A stretch of 64,000 nt of DNA from Streptomyces luteogriseus (lineage in GTDB: Bacteria; Actinomycetota; Actinomycetes; Streptomycetales; Streptomycetaceae). The stretch spans positions 5,456,001 to 5,520,000 of the forward strand of contig NZ_JACHMS010000001.1 of assembly GCF_014205055.1 (NCBI RefSeq). The letters are read 5' to 3'. Of this stretch, positions 33,107 through 42,166 are shown piece after piece. Each line of letters opens with the position of its first letter. The first letter of the stretch is position 1. Below the pieces are notes generated by a model. The model worked only from the letters and a program-made list of their open reading frames with translations. It was not told the origin of the DNA and did not search any database. Both the position numbers and the translations under genes were made by a program.

Positions 33107-33789
33107 CTGCTGACGTCGTAGACCTTAGCATCCTGGTCGGCGGGAGGAAAAATCGAAATCCGCACCGCCGAGCGGGCCGCCCGGACGGCCGCCCAGAGCA
33201 GAACTTCGGGGCCGGGGAGCCAGGGCTGACGGGTGTCCGGGGCGACGAGCCAGCGGGAAGCGGAACGGGCGGGGGCGGGGGGCCGGGCGGGTTGCGCAGT
33301 GGTGGGGGCGGCGCTCCGCGACGAGGCCGGAACGGTGAGGGAGGCGCTCTCCGACGGGGCCGGGGCGGCGGGCCAGATGCTCTCCGACGGGGCCGGGACG
33401 GTCACCGCGTCGCCCGTGCCATGGCACAGCAGCGGCGGTACGGCGTCCGTACGGGTGGCTTCCCTGCCGCCCCGTGCGCCCCACTCCTCCCACTCCAGCA
33501 GCGCGGGGAGCCGCTGAGCCGTCCCCGGGGCGGCGAACAGCAGCATCCGTCCACGGAACTGCGCGACCGGACCCGAGCCCGGACCGTCGTCCCACAGCCG
33601 GTCGAGCATGCGCCGGCCGAACATCGCGGGCGCGCTGACCACGTCGAAGACCGACCCGCAGGGCAGTACGACCGGGGCGTCCGGCCGCTCCTCCCAGAGG
33701 GCGAGCGTGCTTCGCGGATACGTTCCTGCCGAGGCGAGCCAGGCGGCCCCGTCCGGGGTGACATCGGAGGCGTTCCATGCGCTGCTCAT
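33097..33789 (-). CDS. PrimPol-N-like protein ('bifunctional DNA primase/polymerase'-type), likely non-catalytic
   Basis: 230 aa from ATG 33789. The core reads VVLPCGSVFDVVSAP, GPVAQFRGRMLLFAAPGTA, CHGTGDAVTVP and SRWLVAPD, the pattern of small Streptomyces proteins that are annotated as bifunctional DNA primase/polymerase. No acidic D-x-D/E catalytic pair can be seen, so primase activity is doubtful. A Ser/Pro/Ala-rich expansion with repeated PAPSES-type units (about 150-195) interrupts the domain. The last codons KVYDVSRRR-stop run over the promoter and first ten bases of tRNA-Lys copy 3. Confidence 0.6.
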   Translation of the reverse strand: MSSAWNASDVTPDGAAWLASAGTYPRSTLALWEERPDAPVVLPCGSVFDVVSAPAMFGRRMLDRLWDDGPGSGPVAQFRGRMLLFAAPGTAQRLPALLEWEEWGARGGREATRTDAVPPLLCHGTGDAVTVPAPSESIWPAAPAPSESASLTVPASSRSAAPTTAQPARPPAPARSASRWLVAPDTRQPWLPGPEVLLWAAVRAARSAVRISIFPPADQDAKVYDVSRRR

Positions 33790-33922
33790 GGCATCCAGGT
33801 GTACCCGCCGTGAGCGCCCGGTTCCCGAGGGTTGCGGGAAATCGGGACAGGAGGGGGTGGGAGGGAGTATCTTGCCCGCCTGGCATATGCCAGGTGATCG
33901 GGAAGGGGCCGACCCTGCCGTG

Positions 33923-34291
33923 TCAGGCGGATTCGCCGGGCCCACGGCCCTCGGCGTCGCCCCGCATCAGGTCCCGCCCGAACTCGACCATCTTCTTGGC
34001 GTAGTCCTCGGTCCACTCGGCCCGCTCGGCGATGTCCGCGGTCGTCAGCCGGTCGAACCTGCGCGGATCGGCCAGCTGCGCCGCCGCCATCGCCTGGAAC
34101 TCCACCGCCCGGTCCGCCGCGGCCCGGAACGCCAGCGTCAGCTCCGTCGCCCGGGCCAGCAGGGCCCGGGGGTCGTCGATCGACTCGAGGTCGAAGAAGT
34201 GCTCAGGGTCGGAGGCCGCCTCCGCAGGCTCGAAGAGCAGGGGCGCGGGGCGTAGCCGCGATTCGTTCCGACGCGGCGTGGGCTCCGCCAT
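33923..34291 (-). CDS. Conserved-looking hypothetical protein (122 aa)
   Basis: Start ATG 34291 with GGAGGAG 5 nt upstream. It is mostly helical and charged: FFDLESIDDPRALLARATE, LTLAFRAAADRAVEFQAMAAAQL, then an HTH-like LTTADIAERAEWTEDYAKKM. It follows the nuclease-helicase group on the same strand after 238 bp. No known family; a DNA-binding role is possible. Confidence 0.7.
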   Translation of the reverse strand: MAEPTPRRNESRLRPAPLLFEPAEAASDPEHFFDLESIDDPRALLARATELTLAFRAAADRAVEFQAMAAAQLADPRRFDRLTTADIAERAEWTEDYAKKMVEFGRDLMRGDAEGRGPGESA

Positions 34292-34529
34292 GTCTTCTCC
34301 TCCTCGTACGTCGCGCTGACCCTCCCGGTGGAGTGGGCCACCGTCCATTGTCTCGCGGGCGCGCAAGTGGGCATCGCGGTAGTGGGTACGGCCGCCACAC
34401 CACCCGGCGTTCGCCAGGGCCTCCCGGACCCGCACTGTTCCGGCCAGATCAGGACCGCCCCGGGACCCGGTGTGCCGCCCTCCGGCCGCCGGTGGGTCGG
34501 GTGGAAGCAGGTGCGTCCGAGGGCGGCGG

Positions 34530-35864
34530 TCACGGTCGCCACTCCACCCGGTGCTCCGCCAGGTGCGCCAGCACCGCGTGGTTCGCCTCCCAGCCGTCCG
34601 GGAACTTCACCACCGTCCCCAACTGCACCGGCTCCATGGACGGATAGTCGTCCAGCAGGTCGGTGACCCCCGCTCGGCAGACCACGATGCAGGCATGCCG
34701 GTGGCGGGAGGCCAGGACGCAGAGGCGGCCCGTCTCCAGGTGGAAGGCCGTGGCGTCGGGGCGGCCGGAGAGGGGGTGGAGGACCACCGTGACGTCGTAC
34801 TCGCGGCCCTGCAGCCGGTTCGCCGTGTCCACGATCACGTCGGCGACGCCGAGGCCGGCCAGGGCCGAGCGGACCGCGGCGGCCTGGTCCCGATGCGCCG
34901 TGCCGACAGCGATCCGGTCCGCGGTGAGCGGCGAGGCGACCGGAGAGCGTTCCGAGGTCGCCGCGCCCGTCCGGTCCAGCAGGCGCCGTACGACGGTCGC
35001 CACCGCGAGTACCGCCTCCGGGTCCGTGCGCGGGGTGTGCCGTGCGGGCAGCTCCAGAAGGCCCCAGCCCGACTCGGCCGCCTCGTCGATCACCCGGTCG
35101 GGGCCCGAGCCGTCCGACGGCACGCCGAAGGCCAGGCTCCGGTCGCCGGGGCCGGTGCCGCTACGGAACGGCGTGTACGGGTAGAACGCGTCCGAGACCA
35201 GGGGTGCCGCGGAGGCCGGAAGCCGCCAGGAGACCGGCAGCCGGTGCTGGGGCAGGTCCGGGTTGTGCGCGAGCAGGGTCGTCACCGCCGAGCCCGACGG
35301 GTCGTACGTGAGGCCCGCCCACTGCTCGCTGCCGACGATCGCGAACGGGTCGAGCTGTCCCGGGTCGCCCACGAACAGCGCCCGCTCGAACAACCCGGCC
35401 ACGGCGAGCAGCGCGTCCGAGCGCATCTGGTAGGCCTCGTCGACGATCGCGTGCCGCCACGGCTCGTCGACCTTGACGTGCGCCCACTTCGCCGCGGTCG
35501 AGATCACCACGGCCTGCCCCGCCAGGTCACCCGCCTTGGCCGACTTGCGTACGCTCGGCAACTCGTCGAGCGCCTTGTCGTACGGGTCGGAGTCGCTGCT
35601 GTGCAGCCGGCCCACCGGCAGCTCGGGGTTCTTCTCGGCGAGCCGCAGGACCAGGTCGTCGACCTGGGCGTTGGTCTGCGCGACCACCATCAGCGGGTGA
35701 CCGGCCTCGGCCAGTTCCAGGGCCGCGCGGACCACCAGCGTGGACTTGCCCGCGCCCGGCGGGGAGTCCACGACGACACCGCGCGCGGTGCCGTGCAGCG
35801 TGTCGTGCAGGATCGCGTCGGTGGCCCGGGCCGCGGCGGCCGAGGGGTCGAACACCGTGGTCAC
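34530..35864 (-). CDS. SF1 (Upf1/Dna2-like) helicase subunit
   Basis: 444 aa from GTG 35864, overlapping the upstream stop by 4 bp (GTGA). Helicase motifs in order: Walker A SPPGAGKST (34-42), motif Ia VVAQTNAQVDDLV, Walker B IVDEAYQM, motif III VGDPGQLDPF, motif IV-like VGTAHRDQ, motif V DTANRLQGREYDVTVVLHPL and motif VI ASRHRHACIVV. This is the SF1B Upf1/Dna2 type. It is short for such helicases; the parts usually before Walker A, including the stalk and beta-barrel, may be supplied by the coupled upstream protein. Confidence 0.85.
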   Translation of the reverse strand: MTTVFDPSAAAARATDAILHDTLHGTARGVVVDSPPGAGKSTLVVRAALELAEAGHPLMVVAQTNAQVDDLVLRLAEKNPELPVGRLHSSDSDPYDKALDELPSVRKSAKAGDLAGQAVVISTAAKWAHVKVDEPWRHAIVDEAYQMRSDALLAVAGLFERALFVGDPGQLDPFAIVGSEQWAGLTYDPSGSAVTTLLAHNPDLPQHRLPVSWRLPASAAPLVSDAFYPYTPFRSGTGPGDRSLAFGVPSDGSGPDRVIDEAAESGWGLLELPARHTPRTDPEAVLAVATVVRRLLDRTGAATSERSPVASPLTADRIAVGTAHRDQAAAVRSALAGLGVADVIVDTANRLQGREYDVTVVLHPLSGRPDATAFHLETGRLCVLASRHRHACIVVCRAGVTDLLDDYPSMEPVQLGTVVKFPDGWEANHAVLAHLAEHRVEWRP

Positions 35865-37453
35865 AGCACATCCTCCTCGGTCACCGGGTCGGCCGCCTCC
35901 AGGGCCGGCTCGCCGGGCGGCCCGCCGTGCGTCCACGGCGTGTCCTCAGGGTCGGGCAGCTTCGCGCCGCCCCGCTGCTCGTGCTCGAAGAGGGTGAAGC
36001 AGACCCGGTCGCCCTTCTCCGGCACCGAACCCGGCTCGGGCTCCTTGCCGCGGCCCATCTTGTCCAGGACCCGCAGGACGACGTACGCGCCGTCCTCCTC
36101 GGCCGCGACGAACTCGGCCGACTGCGGCTTCCCGCCCAGCGACCGGTACACCTTCGTCCGCTCGCCGAGATGCGGCCGGTCGTCCGTGCGCACCGTCACC
36201 AGGGGGCGCGGGCTGGGCCGCTTGCCCTCGCTGTACGCCATCACGACATCGGTGACCTCACCCGCGAGCGCCTCCCCGGACAGCCGCCGGCCCGCCATCA
36301 CCAGCGGGTCGTCGAGGGCCTCCTGCGCCTCCAGCCGGGCCTGTTCGCGCTCACGCGTGGCGAGCTTGTTCGCCGCCGTGACCGCGTCGTCTCGGCGCGG
36401 CTGCGGGGGCTCCCCGGCCAGCACCCGGTCGCGGTGACCGGTGAACGACCAGCGGTCGCGGGTCCACCGCTCCTCGACGCGTGCCCCCTCGGGCAGCTCC
36501 CGCAGCAGGTCCAGGCCCCGCCAGACCGCGTCCCAGGTGGGCCGGGTGCGGCTGAGCACCAGGTCGCGGATCTCCCGCTCGGCGGCGCTCAGCGCCCCCA
36601 GCCGGTCGTCGGCCTCCAGGCCGTCCTCTGCGGCGGCCAGGGCGGTGCGGGCCCGGTCGTAGCGCTCGATGGCCGGGGCGAGCAGTTTGTTGTCGAACGC
36701 CGGGTCGGTCGCCGGACCTGCCGGCGGGCACGTCAGCTGGCCCTGCGCGTCCCGCTCCAGCTCGGCCCGCAGCGCGGCCTCGGCGCCGGTGACGCCCTGA
36801 GGCGGGTCGATCCAGGCGAGCAGCGCCCCCAGATGCTGGTCCTCCAGGGTGGACTGCCCGGTCACCCAGTGCCGGCCCAGGACGTCGGTCATCGCCAGCA
36901 GCAGCGAGGAGCCGGGCACCCGGGCCCGCTCCCCGAAGTGCGTCAGCCACCGCCCGAGCAGCGGCACCCGCGGCGGTGCCGGAAAGGGAGCCTCCGGATC
37001 CTGCTCCGCCGTACGCCGGAACCGCGTCGAGCGCCCGAGCAGCCGCACCAGGTCGATGCCCGCGCGGCTCGGCACGATCAGCTGCGGCGCGTCCGCGCAC
37101 AGGTCGACCTCGACCTTGACGCGCTTGCCGGTCTCCGGGTCGGTATCGGTGCGCTCGGCGGCCTCCACGGCCTCGGCGAAGGAGTCGACGTACGGCAGCA
37201 CGACGTCGGCCAGTTCGGCCAGGAACGCGAACCTGAGGTCGCGGTCACGGGGCTGCGGTACGGCCAGCAGACGCGGCGCGTCCCGGTCGGTGCCGACCAG
37301 CGCGCCCAGCGGGGCCCCGGCCTCACCGGCGGTGGTGAGCGGCACGAACACCAGCGGGCGCTCGCCGAGATGGCGGTGCCGGACGGTGGCGGCGGGCTGG
37401 GCGCGGCCCGTGCTGACGGCTTCGAGGCGGGCCAGGGTGGAGATCAGCGACAC
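35861..37453 (-). CDS. Uncharacterised 530-aa partner between nuclease and helicase
   Basis: Start GTG 37453 with GGAGG 4 nt upstream; it overlaps the nuclease stop by 10 bp and the helicase start by 4 bp. The N-terminal half is mixed alpha/beta with HLGERPLVFVPLTTAGEAG, FAFLAELADVVLPYVD and KVEVDLCADAPQLIVPSRAGI. The C-terminal part ends in a beta-rich stretch with GAYVVLRVLDKM and EKGDRVCFTLFEHE, which resembles the barrel that precedes SF1B helicase cores. I do not recognise a catalytic motif. It is probably the structural bridge of a nuclease-helicase complex. Confidence 0.8.
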   Translation of the reverse strand: MSLISTLARLEAVSTGRAQPAATVRHRHLGERPLVFVPLTTAGEAGAPLGALVGTDRDAPRLLAVPQPRDRDLRFAFLAELADVVLPYVDSFAEAVEAAERTDTDPETGKRVKVEVDLCADAPQLIVPSRAGIDLVRLLGRSTRFRRTAEQDPEAPFPAPPRVPLLGRWLTHFGERARVPGSSLLLAMTDVLGRHWVTGQSTLEDQHLGALLAWIDPPQGVTGAEAALRAELERDAQGQLTCPPAGPATDPAFDNKLLAPAIERYDRARTALAAAEDGLEADDRLGALSAAEREIRDLVLSRTRPTWDAVWRGLDLLRELPEGARVEERWTRDRWSFTGHRDRVLAGEPPQPRRDDAVTAANKLATREREQARLEAQEALDDPLVMAGRRLSGEALAGEVTDVVMAYSEGKRPSPRPLVTVRTDDRPHLGERTKVYRSLGGKPQSAEFVAAEEDGAYVVLRVLDKMGRGKEPEPGSVPEKGDRVCFTLFEHEQRGGAKLPDPEDTPWTHGGPPGEPALEAADPVTEEDVL

Positions 37454-38652
37454 GTCGCCTCCAGCGCCTCGGCGCGCAGGGCGGCGGCCCGCCGCAGGGC
37501 CGCCACCGCCGGGTCGGCGGGATCGCCCGCCTCGCCGCGGGCGGCGGCCAGGACGTCCTCGACGGTCGTCAGACCGCCCAGTTCCGCGCGGACCGGGCGC
37601 CCGAGCGACGTCACCTCGCCCTCCTGGCGGGACCGGGTGCGGCAGTGGAAGGCCAGCTCGCACGCGGACAGGCACTCGGGCGCGTAGGTCGCCGGGACCG
37701 ACTCCACGGCCGCCGTCAGCTCCTCGGCGGGCAACTCGGGCGAGAAGCACGTGCCCTCGGGGAGCGCGCCGGCGATGTCCTCGATACGGGTCAGCCGGGC
37801 CAGCTGGCGGGCCGTCACCGCCCGCTGCTTGCGGATGTCCACGGCGGACGCCGCCGGCAGGTTGGAGAAGTCCCTGGGGCAGACGAGCAGCACCCGGTGC
37901 CGCACCCGCGGGGCAGCGGCCCCGCCCTGGGCGGACCCCTCCGGCTCCGCGCCGAGACGGGCCGCGACCTCCTCCAGCGCCAGCACGTACACCGCCGCCT
38001 GCCGGGCCGCCGCCCCGACCTTCGCCGGGTCCGCCGAACCGTCCAGCAGGGGGAAGGACTTGATCTCCACGACCGTCCAGCTGCCGTCCGGATGCACCAC
38101 CACCGCGTCCGGCTCCAGGAAGGCGGGAGAGCCCGCGACGTCCAGCGCGAGCATCGGATGGTCGAGCAGCGTCCACGCCCCCGGGTGCGCGGCGGCCTCC
38201 CGCAGCTCCAGCTCCGTACGGGCCGTGCGCCCCTGGGGCCCGGCCGCCGTCAGGTCGGGCACGCGTGCGTCGGAGGGCGGTTCGGCGGACCGGTCGAGCT
38301 TGTCGTGCACCAGCCGCAACAGCTCCGCGCCGCCGTCGGCCTTGACCTTCGCCTCGAAGGCGTTGCCTCGGGTGAGCGCGAACTGCGACTGCCCGAAGGC
38401 CGACGGCGAGCCCAGCGCGCTCGCCACCGCCGCCTTGTTCACTCCGGCGCCGTCCAGGATCGCGCGCCGCGCACAACCGGGGTTGGCGGCCAGCGCCGCA
38501 AGGGCGCGGGCGTCCAGCGCCTTCGCGGGTACGTCGGGGCCGCGCAGCTCAGCGAGCTGCTGCCGGAGCGCCGTCCCCCGCGTCCTTGGGAGAGGCACCC
38601 GGCTCGGCTCCGTCTTCGAGCCGTGACTCGCGCTGCCGTGGAATTCGCTCAC
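37444..38652 (-). CDS. Cas4/RecB-type Fe-S nuclease subunit (TM0106-like)
   Basis: 402 aa from GTG 38652; ATG 38682 is an alternative. PD-(D/E)xK motifs are complete: GNAFEAKV (96-103), Asp182 in EPDAVVVH, Glu196 and Lys198 in VVEIKSF, and Gln218-x3-Tyr222. Four cysteines, Cys60 in NPGCARR and Cys327/331/337 in ECLSACELAFHC, match the split cysteine set that holds a 4Fe-4S cluster in Cas4, AddB and Dna2 nucleases. It is first in a three-gene coupled operon with a partner and an SF1 helicase. DNA end processing or single-strand cleavage is the likely role. Confidence 0.85.
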   Translation of the reverse strand: MSEFHGSASHGSKTEPSRVPLPRTRGTALRQQLAELRGPDVPAKALDARALAALAANPGCARRAILDGAGVNKAAVASALGSPSAFGQSQFALTRGNAFEAKVKADGGAELLRLVHDKLDRSAEPPSDARVPDLTAAGPQGRTARTELELREAAAHPGAWTLLDHPMLALDVAGSPAFLEPDAVVVHPDGSWTVVEIKSFPLLDGSADPAKVGAAARQAAVYVLALEEVAARLGAEPEGSAQGGAAAPRVRHRVLLVCPRDFSNLPAASAVDIRKQRAVTARQLARLTRIEDIAGALPEGTCFSPELPAEELTAAVESVPATYAPECLSACELAFHCRTRSRQEGEVTSLGRPVRAELGGLTTVEDVLAAARGEAGDPADPAVAALRRAAALRAEALEATCR

Positions 38653-39541
38653 CCGCGGAAGTCTGGCATCCGGCACTGACAATCGAGGAACCCGCGGCGG
38701 AGGAGTCCGCCGCGACCGGGGCGGAGGCTGTGGCGGAGGAGTCCGCCGTGACCGGTGCGGCCGACGGCACGAACCGTGCCTTGACCCGGTCCGCGGTGCG
38801 CATCACGACGGGGGCCAGCAGCAGGCCGACGCCCATGACGGCCGCCCCTGCGACCGCGTCGAGGAAGTAGTGGTTGGCGGTGCCCATGACCACGATCGTC
38901 GTGATCAGCGGATAGGCGACGGCGGCGGTCCTGGTCAGGCGCGACCCGCCGAAGCGCCACAGCATCACTCCGCACCACAGGGCCCAGCCCACGTGCAGAC
39001 TCGGCATGGCCGCGTACTGGTTGGTCATGTCCCCCATGCCGCGCGGGGCGCTCGCCGCCCCGCCCCACCAGCCGTACGAGCTGTACTGCGCCATCGTGTC
39101 CACGAAGCCGTGGCTCGCGTCGAGGAGCCGGGGCGGGCAGGTTGGCAGCAGTGTGAAGCCGATCAGGCCGATGAGGGTGGACGTCATCAGCCAGGTGCGC
39201 GCGGCGCGGTACCGCACGGCCCGGGAGCGGAAGAGCCACACCAGGACGGCCGGAGTGACCAGGTAGTGCAGCGACGCGTACCAGAAGTCGGCGGGTATGC
39301 CGATCCAGGCCTCGCGCGTGAAGAGGCGGTTGAGCGGGTGCTCGAAGTTGAGGTACAGCGCCTTCTCGAAGCGCAGGATCGTCAGACCGTGGTCGACGGC
39401 GCCGGAGACGTCGCCGCGGGCGAGGAGCCGGCCGGCCGAGTAGAACCCGTACACCAGAAGGATCAGCGGCAGCTCGGTCCACCAGCGCAGCCTGGGCGCG
39501 GGGGCCGCCGCCTCGGTGCCCGGTGTCTCGGTGTGCTGCAT
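38549..39541 (-). CDS. PAP2-superfamily membrane phosphatase/transferase
   Basis: 330 aa from ATG 39541 with GGGGGAGGACG upstream. Six membrane helices; catalytic motifs NQYAAMPSLHVGWALW (C2) and GTANHYFLDAVAGAAV (C3) place it in the inositolphosphotransferase-like PAP2 branch. The C-terminal about 80 residues form a Ser/Ala-rich repeat tail with two AADSSA-type blocks, and they overlap the nuclease gene by 104 bp. It may act on lipid phosphates at the outer face of the membrane. Confidence 0.87.
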   Translation of the reverse strand: MQHTETPGTEAAAPAPRLRWWTELPLILLVYGFYSAGRLLARGDVSGAVDHGLTILRFEKALYLNFEHPLNRLFTREAWIGIPADFWYASLHYLVTPAVLVWLFRSRAVRYRAARTWLMTSTLIGLIGFTLLPTCPPRLLDASHGFVDTMAQYSSYGWWGGAASAPRGMGDMTNQYAAMPSLHVGWALWCGVMLWRFGGSRLTRTAAVAYPLITTIVVMGTANHYFLDAVAGAAVMGVGLLLAPVVMRTADRVKARFVPSAAPVTADSSATASAPVAADSSAAGSSIVSAGCQTSAGERIPRQRESRLEDGAEPGASPKDAGDGAPAAAR

Positions 39542-39741
39542 CCGATCGTCCTCCCCCTTCGTCATCACGCGTAGCCCGTTCGGCCGTGTCACTTTACGGT
39601 GTGTGCGCCCGCCCCGGGGGGCGCCTCCGGCCCTCAAAGACGCAGAGATCGCCCCCCGGGTTGCCCGCGGGAGGCGTGCGCGATGATGGAGGAGTTCCCC
39701 ATGCGTCGTTCTTCTCGCTTGTTCTTCCGGAAAGGTGCTCC

Positions 39742-40365
39742 ATGCCCGCGCGCATCCTGCTGGCCCGCCACGGACAGACCGAGTGGTCCCTGTCCGGCAA
39801 GCACACGGGCAGGACCGACGTGCCGCTCCTGGAGGAAGGCCGACGCGGCGCGAAGCTGCTCGGCGAGCGCCTGCACCGGGCCCCGTACGAGGGCCTGGCC
39901 GGCGTCGAGGTGCGCACCAGCCCGCTGGCACGCGCGCGTGAGACCTGCGAACTGGCCGGCTTCGGCGACCGCGCGCGCACTTGGGACGCGTTGCTGGAGT
40001 GGGACTACGGGTCGTACGAGGGCATGACCCCCGCGGACATCCAGGCCGTCCGGCCCGGCTGGCTGATCTGGCGCGACGGGGTCCCGGGCGGGGAGTCGCT
40101 CGCCGAGGTCACGGCCCGGGCCGACGAGGTGGTCTCCTGGGCCCGCTCCGAGGACCGCGACGTCCTGGTCTTCGCCCACGGGCACATCCTGCGCTCCATC
40201 GGGGCGCGCTGGCTCGGCCTGCCGATCGACTTCGCGGCCCGGATCCGGCTGAACCCGACGTCGCTGTCGGTGCTGGGCTGGGCCTACGGGGAGCCGGCGA
40301 TCGAGAGCTGGAACGACCTGGGGCATCTCGCGCCGGACGTGCCGGACGTCGCGCGGCGGGCGTGA
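39742..40365 (+). CDS. Histidine phosphatase (acid phosphatase/PGM-like)
   Basis: 207 aa from ATG 39742 (AAAGGTG upstream). The catalytic RHGQTEWS is at 9-16; the second His is in VFAHGHILR; Arg in VRTSPLARARET completes the pocket. Substrates may include sugar phosphates or nucleotides. It is divergent from the PAP2 gene with 200 bp between. Confidence 0.9.
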   Translation: MPARILLARHGQTEWSLSGKHTGRTDVPLLEEGRRGAKLLGERLHRAPYEGLAGVEVRTSPLARARETCELAGFGDRARTWDALLEWDYGSYEGMTPADIQAVRPGWLIWRDGVPGGESLAEVTARADEVVSWARSEDRDVLVFAHGHILRSIGARWLGLPIDFAARIRLNPTSLSVLGWAYGEPAIESWNDLGHLAPDVPDVARRA

Positions 40366-40417
40366 CGTCCGCGACATTCCCTCAGGTCATCCGCGGTCCT
40401 CAGGTCATCCGCAGTCC

Positions 40418-41869
40418 TCAGGCCATCCGCGGCGAGGAGGCGTGCCGCTCCAGGAACGCCGAGACCCCGGAGGCCCTGCGGTGCGGCAGCATCACCCGCG
40501 CGGTCGCCGCGAGCATGGTCTGGACGCGGGACGACTGGACCTCCTCCAGCAGATCCAGCACCCGCATCCCCGCCACCGCCGCCTCGTCGGGCCGGCCGCC
40601 GCGCGCGAGGTCGTCCGCCAGCTCCGCCGTGTAGAGGGCGATGTTCCGCGTGAAGTGCGGATCCTGCAGCTCGGCGGCGCGCCGTGCGTGCCGTGCCGCC
40701 CGGGGCCAGTCGCCCAGCGTGGACCAGCACTGCGCCTCCAGGCCCTCCAGTTCGGCCTCCCCGTAGAAGCTCATCCACTCGGGATCGGCGTCCGAGGGGC
40801 CCCGCTCGAAGAAGGCCTGCGCCCGGGCCAGTGCCTGCTCGCAGCCGACGCGGTCGGCCAGTCCGGCCCAGCCCCCCGCCTCGCGCAGCGCGAGCAGCGA
40901 CATCAGCCGGGCGGAGCCCACCGGCCGGGCGACGCGCTGCGCGGCCTGGGCCGCCCGGACCGCCTCGCGGGGCCGGCCCGCGTCGCGCGCCAGGAACGCC
41001 GTGTTGCAGAAGGCGTGCGCCTCAAGGCCCGCGTCGCCGGTCATCCGGGCCGTCGCGAGGGCTTCCGCGTAGTGCGAGCGGGCGTCGTCGAAGCGGCCCG
41101 AGTCGTGGGCCAGCCAGCCCACCGAGATGGCCAGTTCACCGGCACCCGAGTAGAGCCGGTCCGCCGTGGTCTGCCGGGTCGTCCCGGCGTCCAGCAGGGC
41201 GTAGGCGGCGCGCAGCGGGGCGGCGGCGCGACGGTAGAGGCCGTCCGCCCCGTGCCGGTCGTCGAGCAGCCGGATCCGGCGGACTGCTTCTTCCAGGGCG
41301 CCCGCGTCGCTCGCCCCGGCGCGGTGCACGGGGCGCTGTGCCGCCGAGGCGTCGCGGGCGAGGCCGACAGGCCCCAGTGAGGCGGCGGCCACCGTGGCGC
41401 CTCCGCCGGTCATGAACGCGCGACGTAGCACGTCGCTCTCCTCGTAGGTGTCGTGCGGGTGGTGCGGGTCGTACGGGTTCTGCGTTTCATACGGCTCGCA
41501 CGCCCCGCTGGTCTCACTCGTGGCGTTCGCCGGGTTCGCGGTGCGCGTCGGGGGCGCGTCCTCGGTGTCGCGCGCCCGGCGTCCGCGTACCGACGAGCGG
41601 GGCGCGAACCCCAGGTCGGCGAGTGTGCGGCCTGGGTACATGTGCAAGAACACCCGTTCGTACGCGTAGTTGGGGCAGCGGATCTCGCCCGCCTCGACCC
41701 GGCCGATGTACCGCGCGTCACAGCTGACCTGCTCGCCGATCTCGAGCCCGGCCCGGCGGACCGCCGCGGCGAACTCGGCCGGTGAGCGCTGTCCGCGCAG
41801 TCGCCGGAAGACGAGGTTCGGCCGTGGTGGCCGTTGGGGTTGGGACGAGGTCATCGTTGACGACGCCAT
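40418..41869 (-). CDS. HTH regulator with TPR-like domain
   Basis: 483 aa from ATG 41869 with GGGAGGACC upstream. The N-terminus has an XRE-like DNA-binding region (SPAEFAAAVRRAGLEIGEQVSC to RYIGRVEAGEIRCPNYAYERV), a low-complexity linker rich in Tyr, His and Asp, then a hydrophobic patch after DVLRRAFMTGG, and about eight helical repeats of TPR type (200-440). This architecture is common among Streptomyces regulators that bind peptides or partner proteins. Target genes are not evident. Confidence 0.85.
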   Translation of the reverse strand: MASSTMTSSQPQRPPRPNLVFRRLRGQRSPAEFAAAVRRAGLEIGEQVSCDARYIGRVEAGEIRCPNYAYERVFLHMYPGRTLADLGFAPRSSVRGRRARDTEDAPPTRTANPANATSETSGACEPYETQNPYDPHHPHDTYEESDVLRRAFMTGGGATVAAASLGPVGLARDASAAQRPVHRAGASDAGALEEAVRRIRLLDDRHGADGLYRRAAAPLRAAYALLDAGTTRQTTADRLYSGAGELAISVGWLAHDSGRFDDARSHYAEALATARMTGDAGLEAHAFCNTAFLARDAGRPREAVRAAQAAQRVARPVGSARLMSLLALREAGGWAGLADRVGCEQALARAQAFFERGPSDADPEWMSFYGEAELEGLEAQCWSTLGDWPRAARHARRAAELQDPHFTRNIALYTAELADDLARGGRPDEAAVAGMRVLDLLEEVQSSRVQTMLAATARVMLPHRRASGVSAFLERHASSPRMA

Positions 41870-42166
41870 GGCCGGGTCCTCCCGTGCGAACCGTCGAACC
41901 ATGCCGGATGCAGAGCGACTTGTCGCGAGTTGTCCGCATGGTCGGCCCTGTGTCCGGCGGGCAAGAACGTACCTGCTGTGATGGAGTCACCACGCTGGGT
42001 TTGGCTACAAACCGGATATCTCATCCGTGATCTGCCATGAAGTGCCATCCTTTGCGGCTGACTTCCGCCGTAGCCGTTGACGGTCTGCCGCGTTGAACCT
42101 CGCGGACCGGGAGGCCCCCATTCCCGACCGCTCGTCCAAACAGGGGTTTTCGTGGTGGAGGCCGGG

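Noticed and set aside
37454..38476. Long upstream extension of the 530-aa partner protein (871-aa reading frame)
   Set aside because: The extension is the out-of-frame shadow of the nuclease gene, Gly/Arg-rich and without family features. GTG 37453 has GGAGG and a short overlap.
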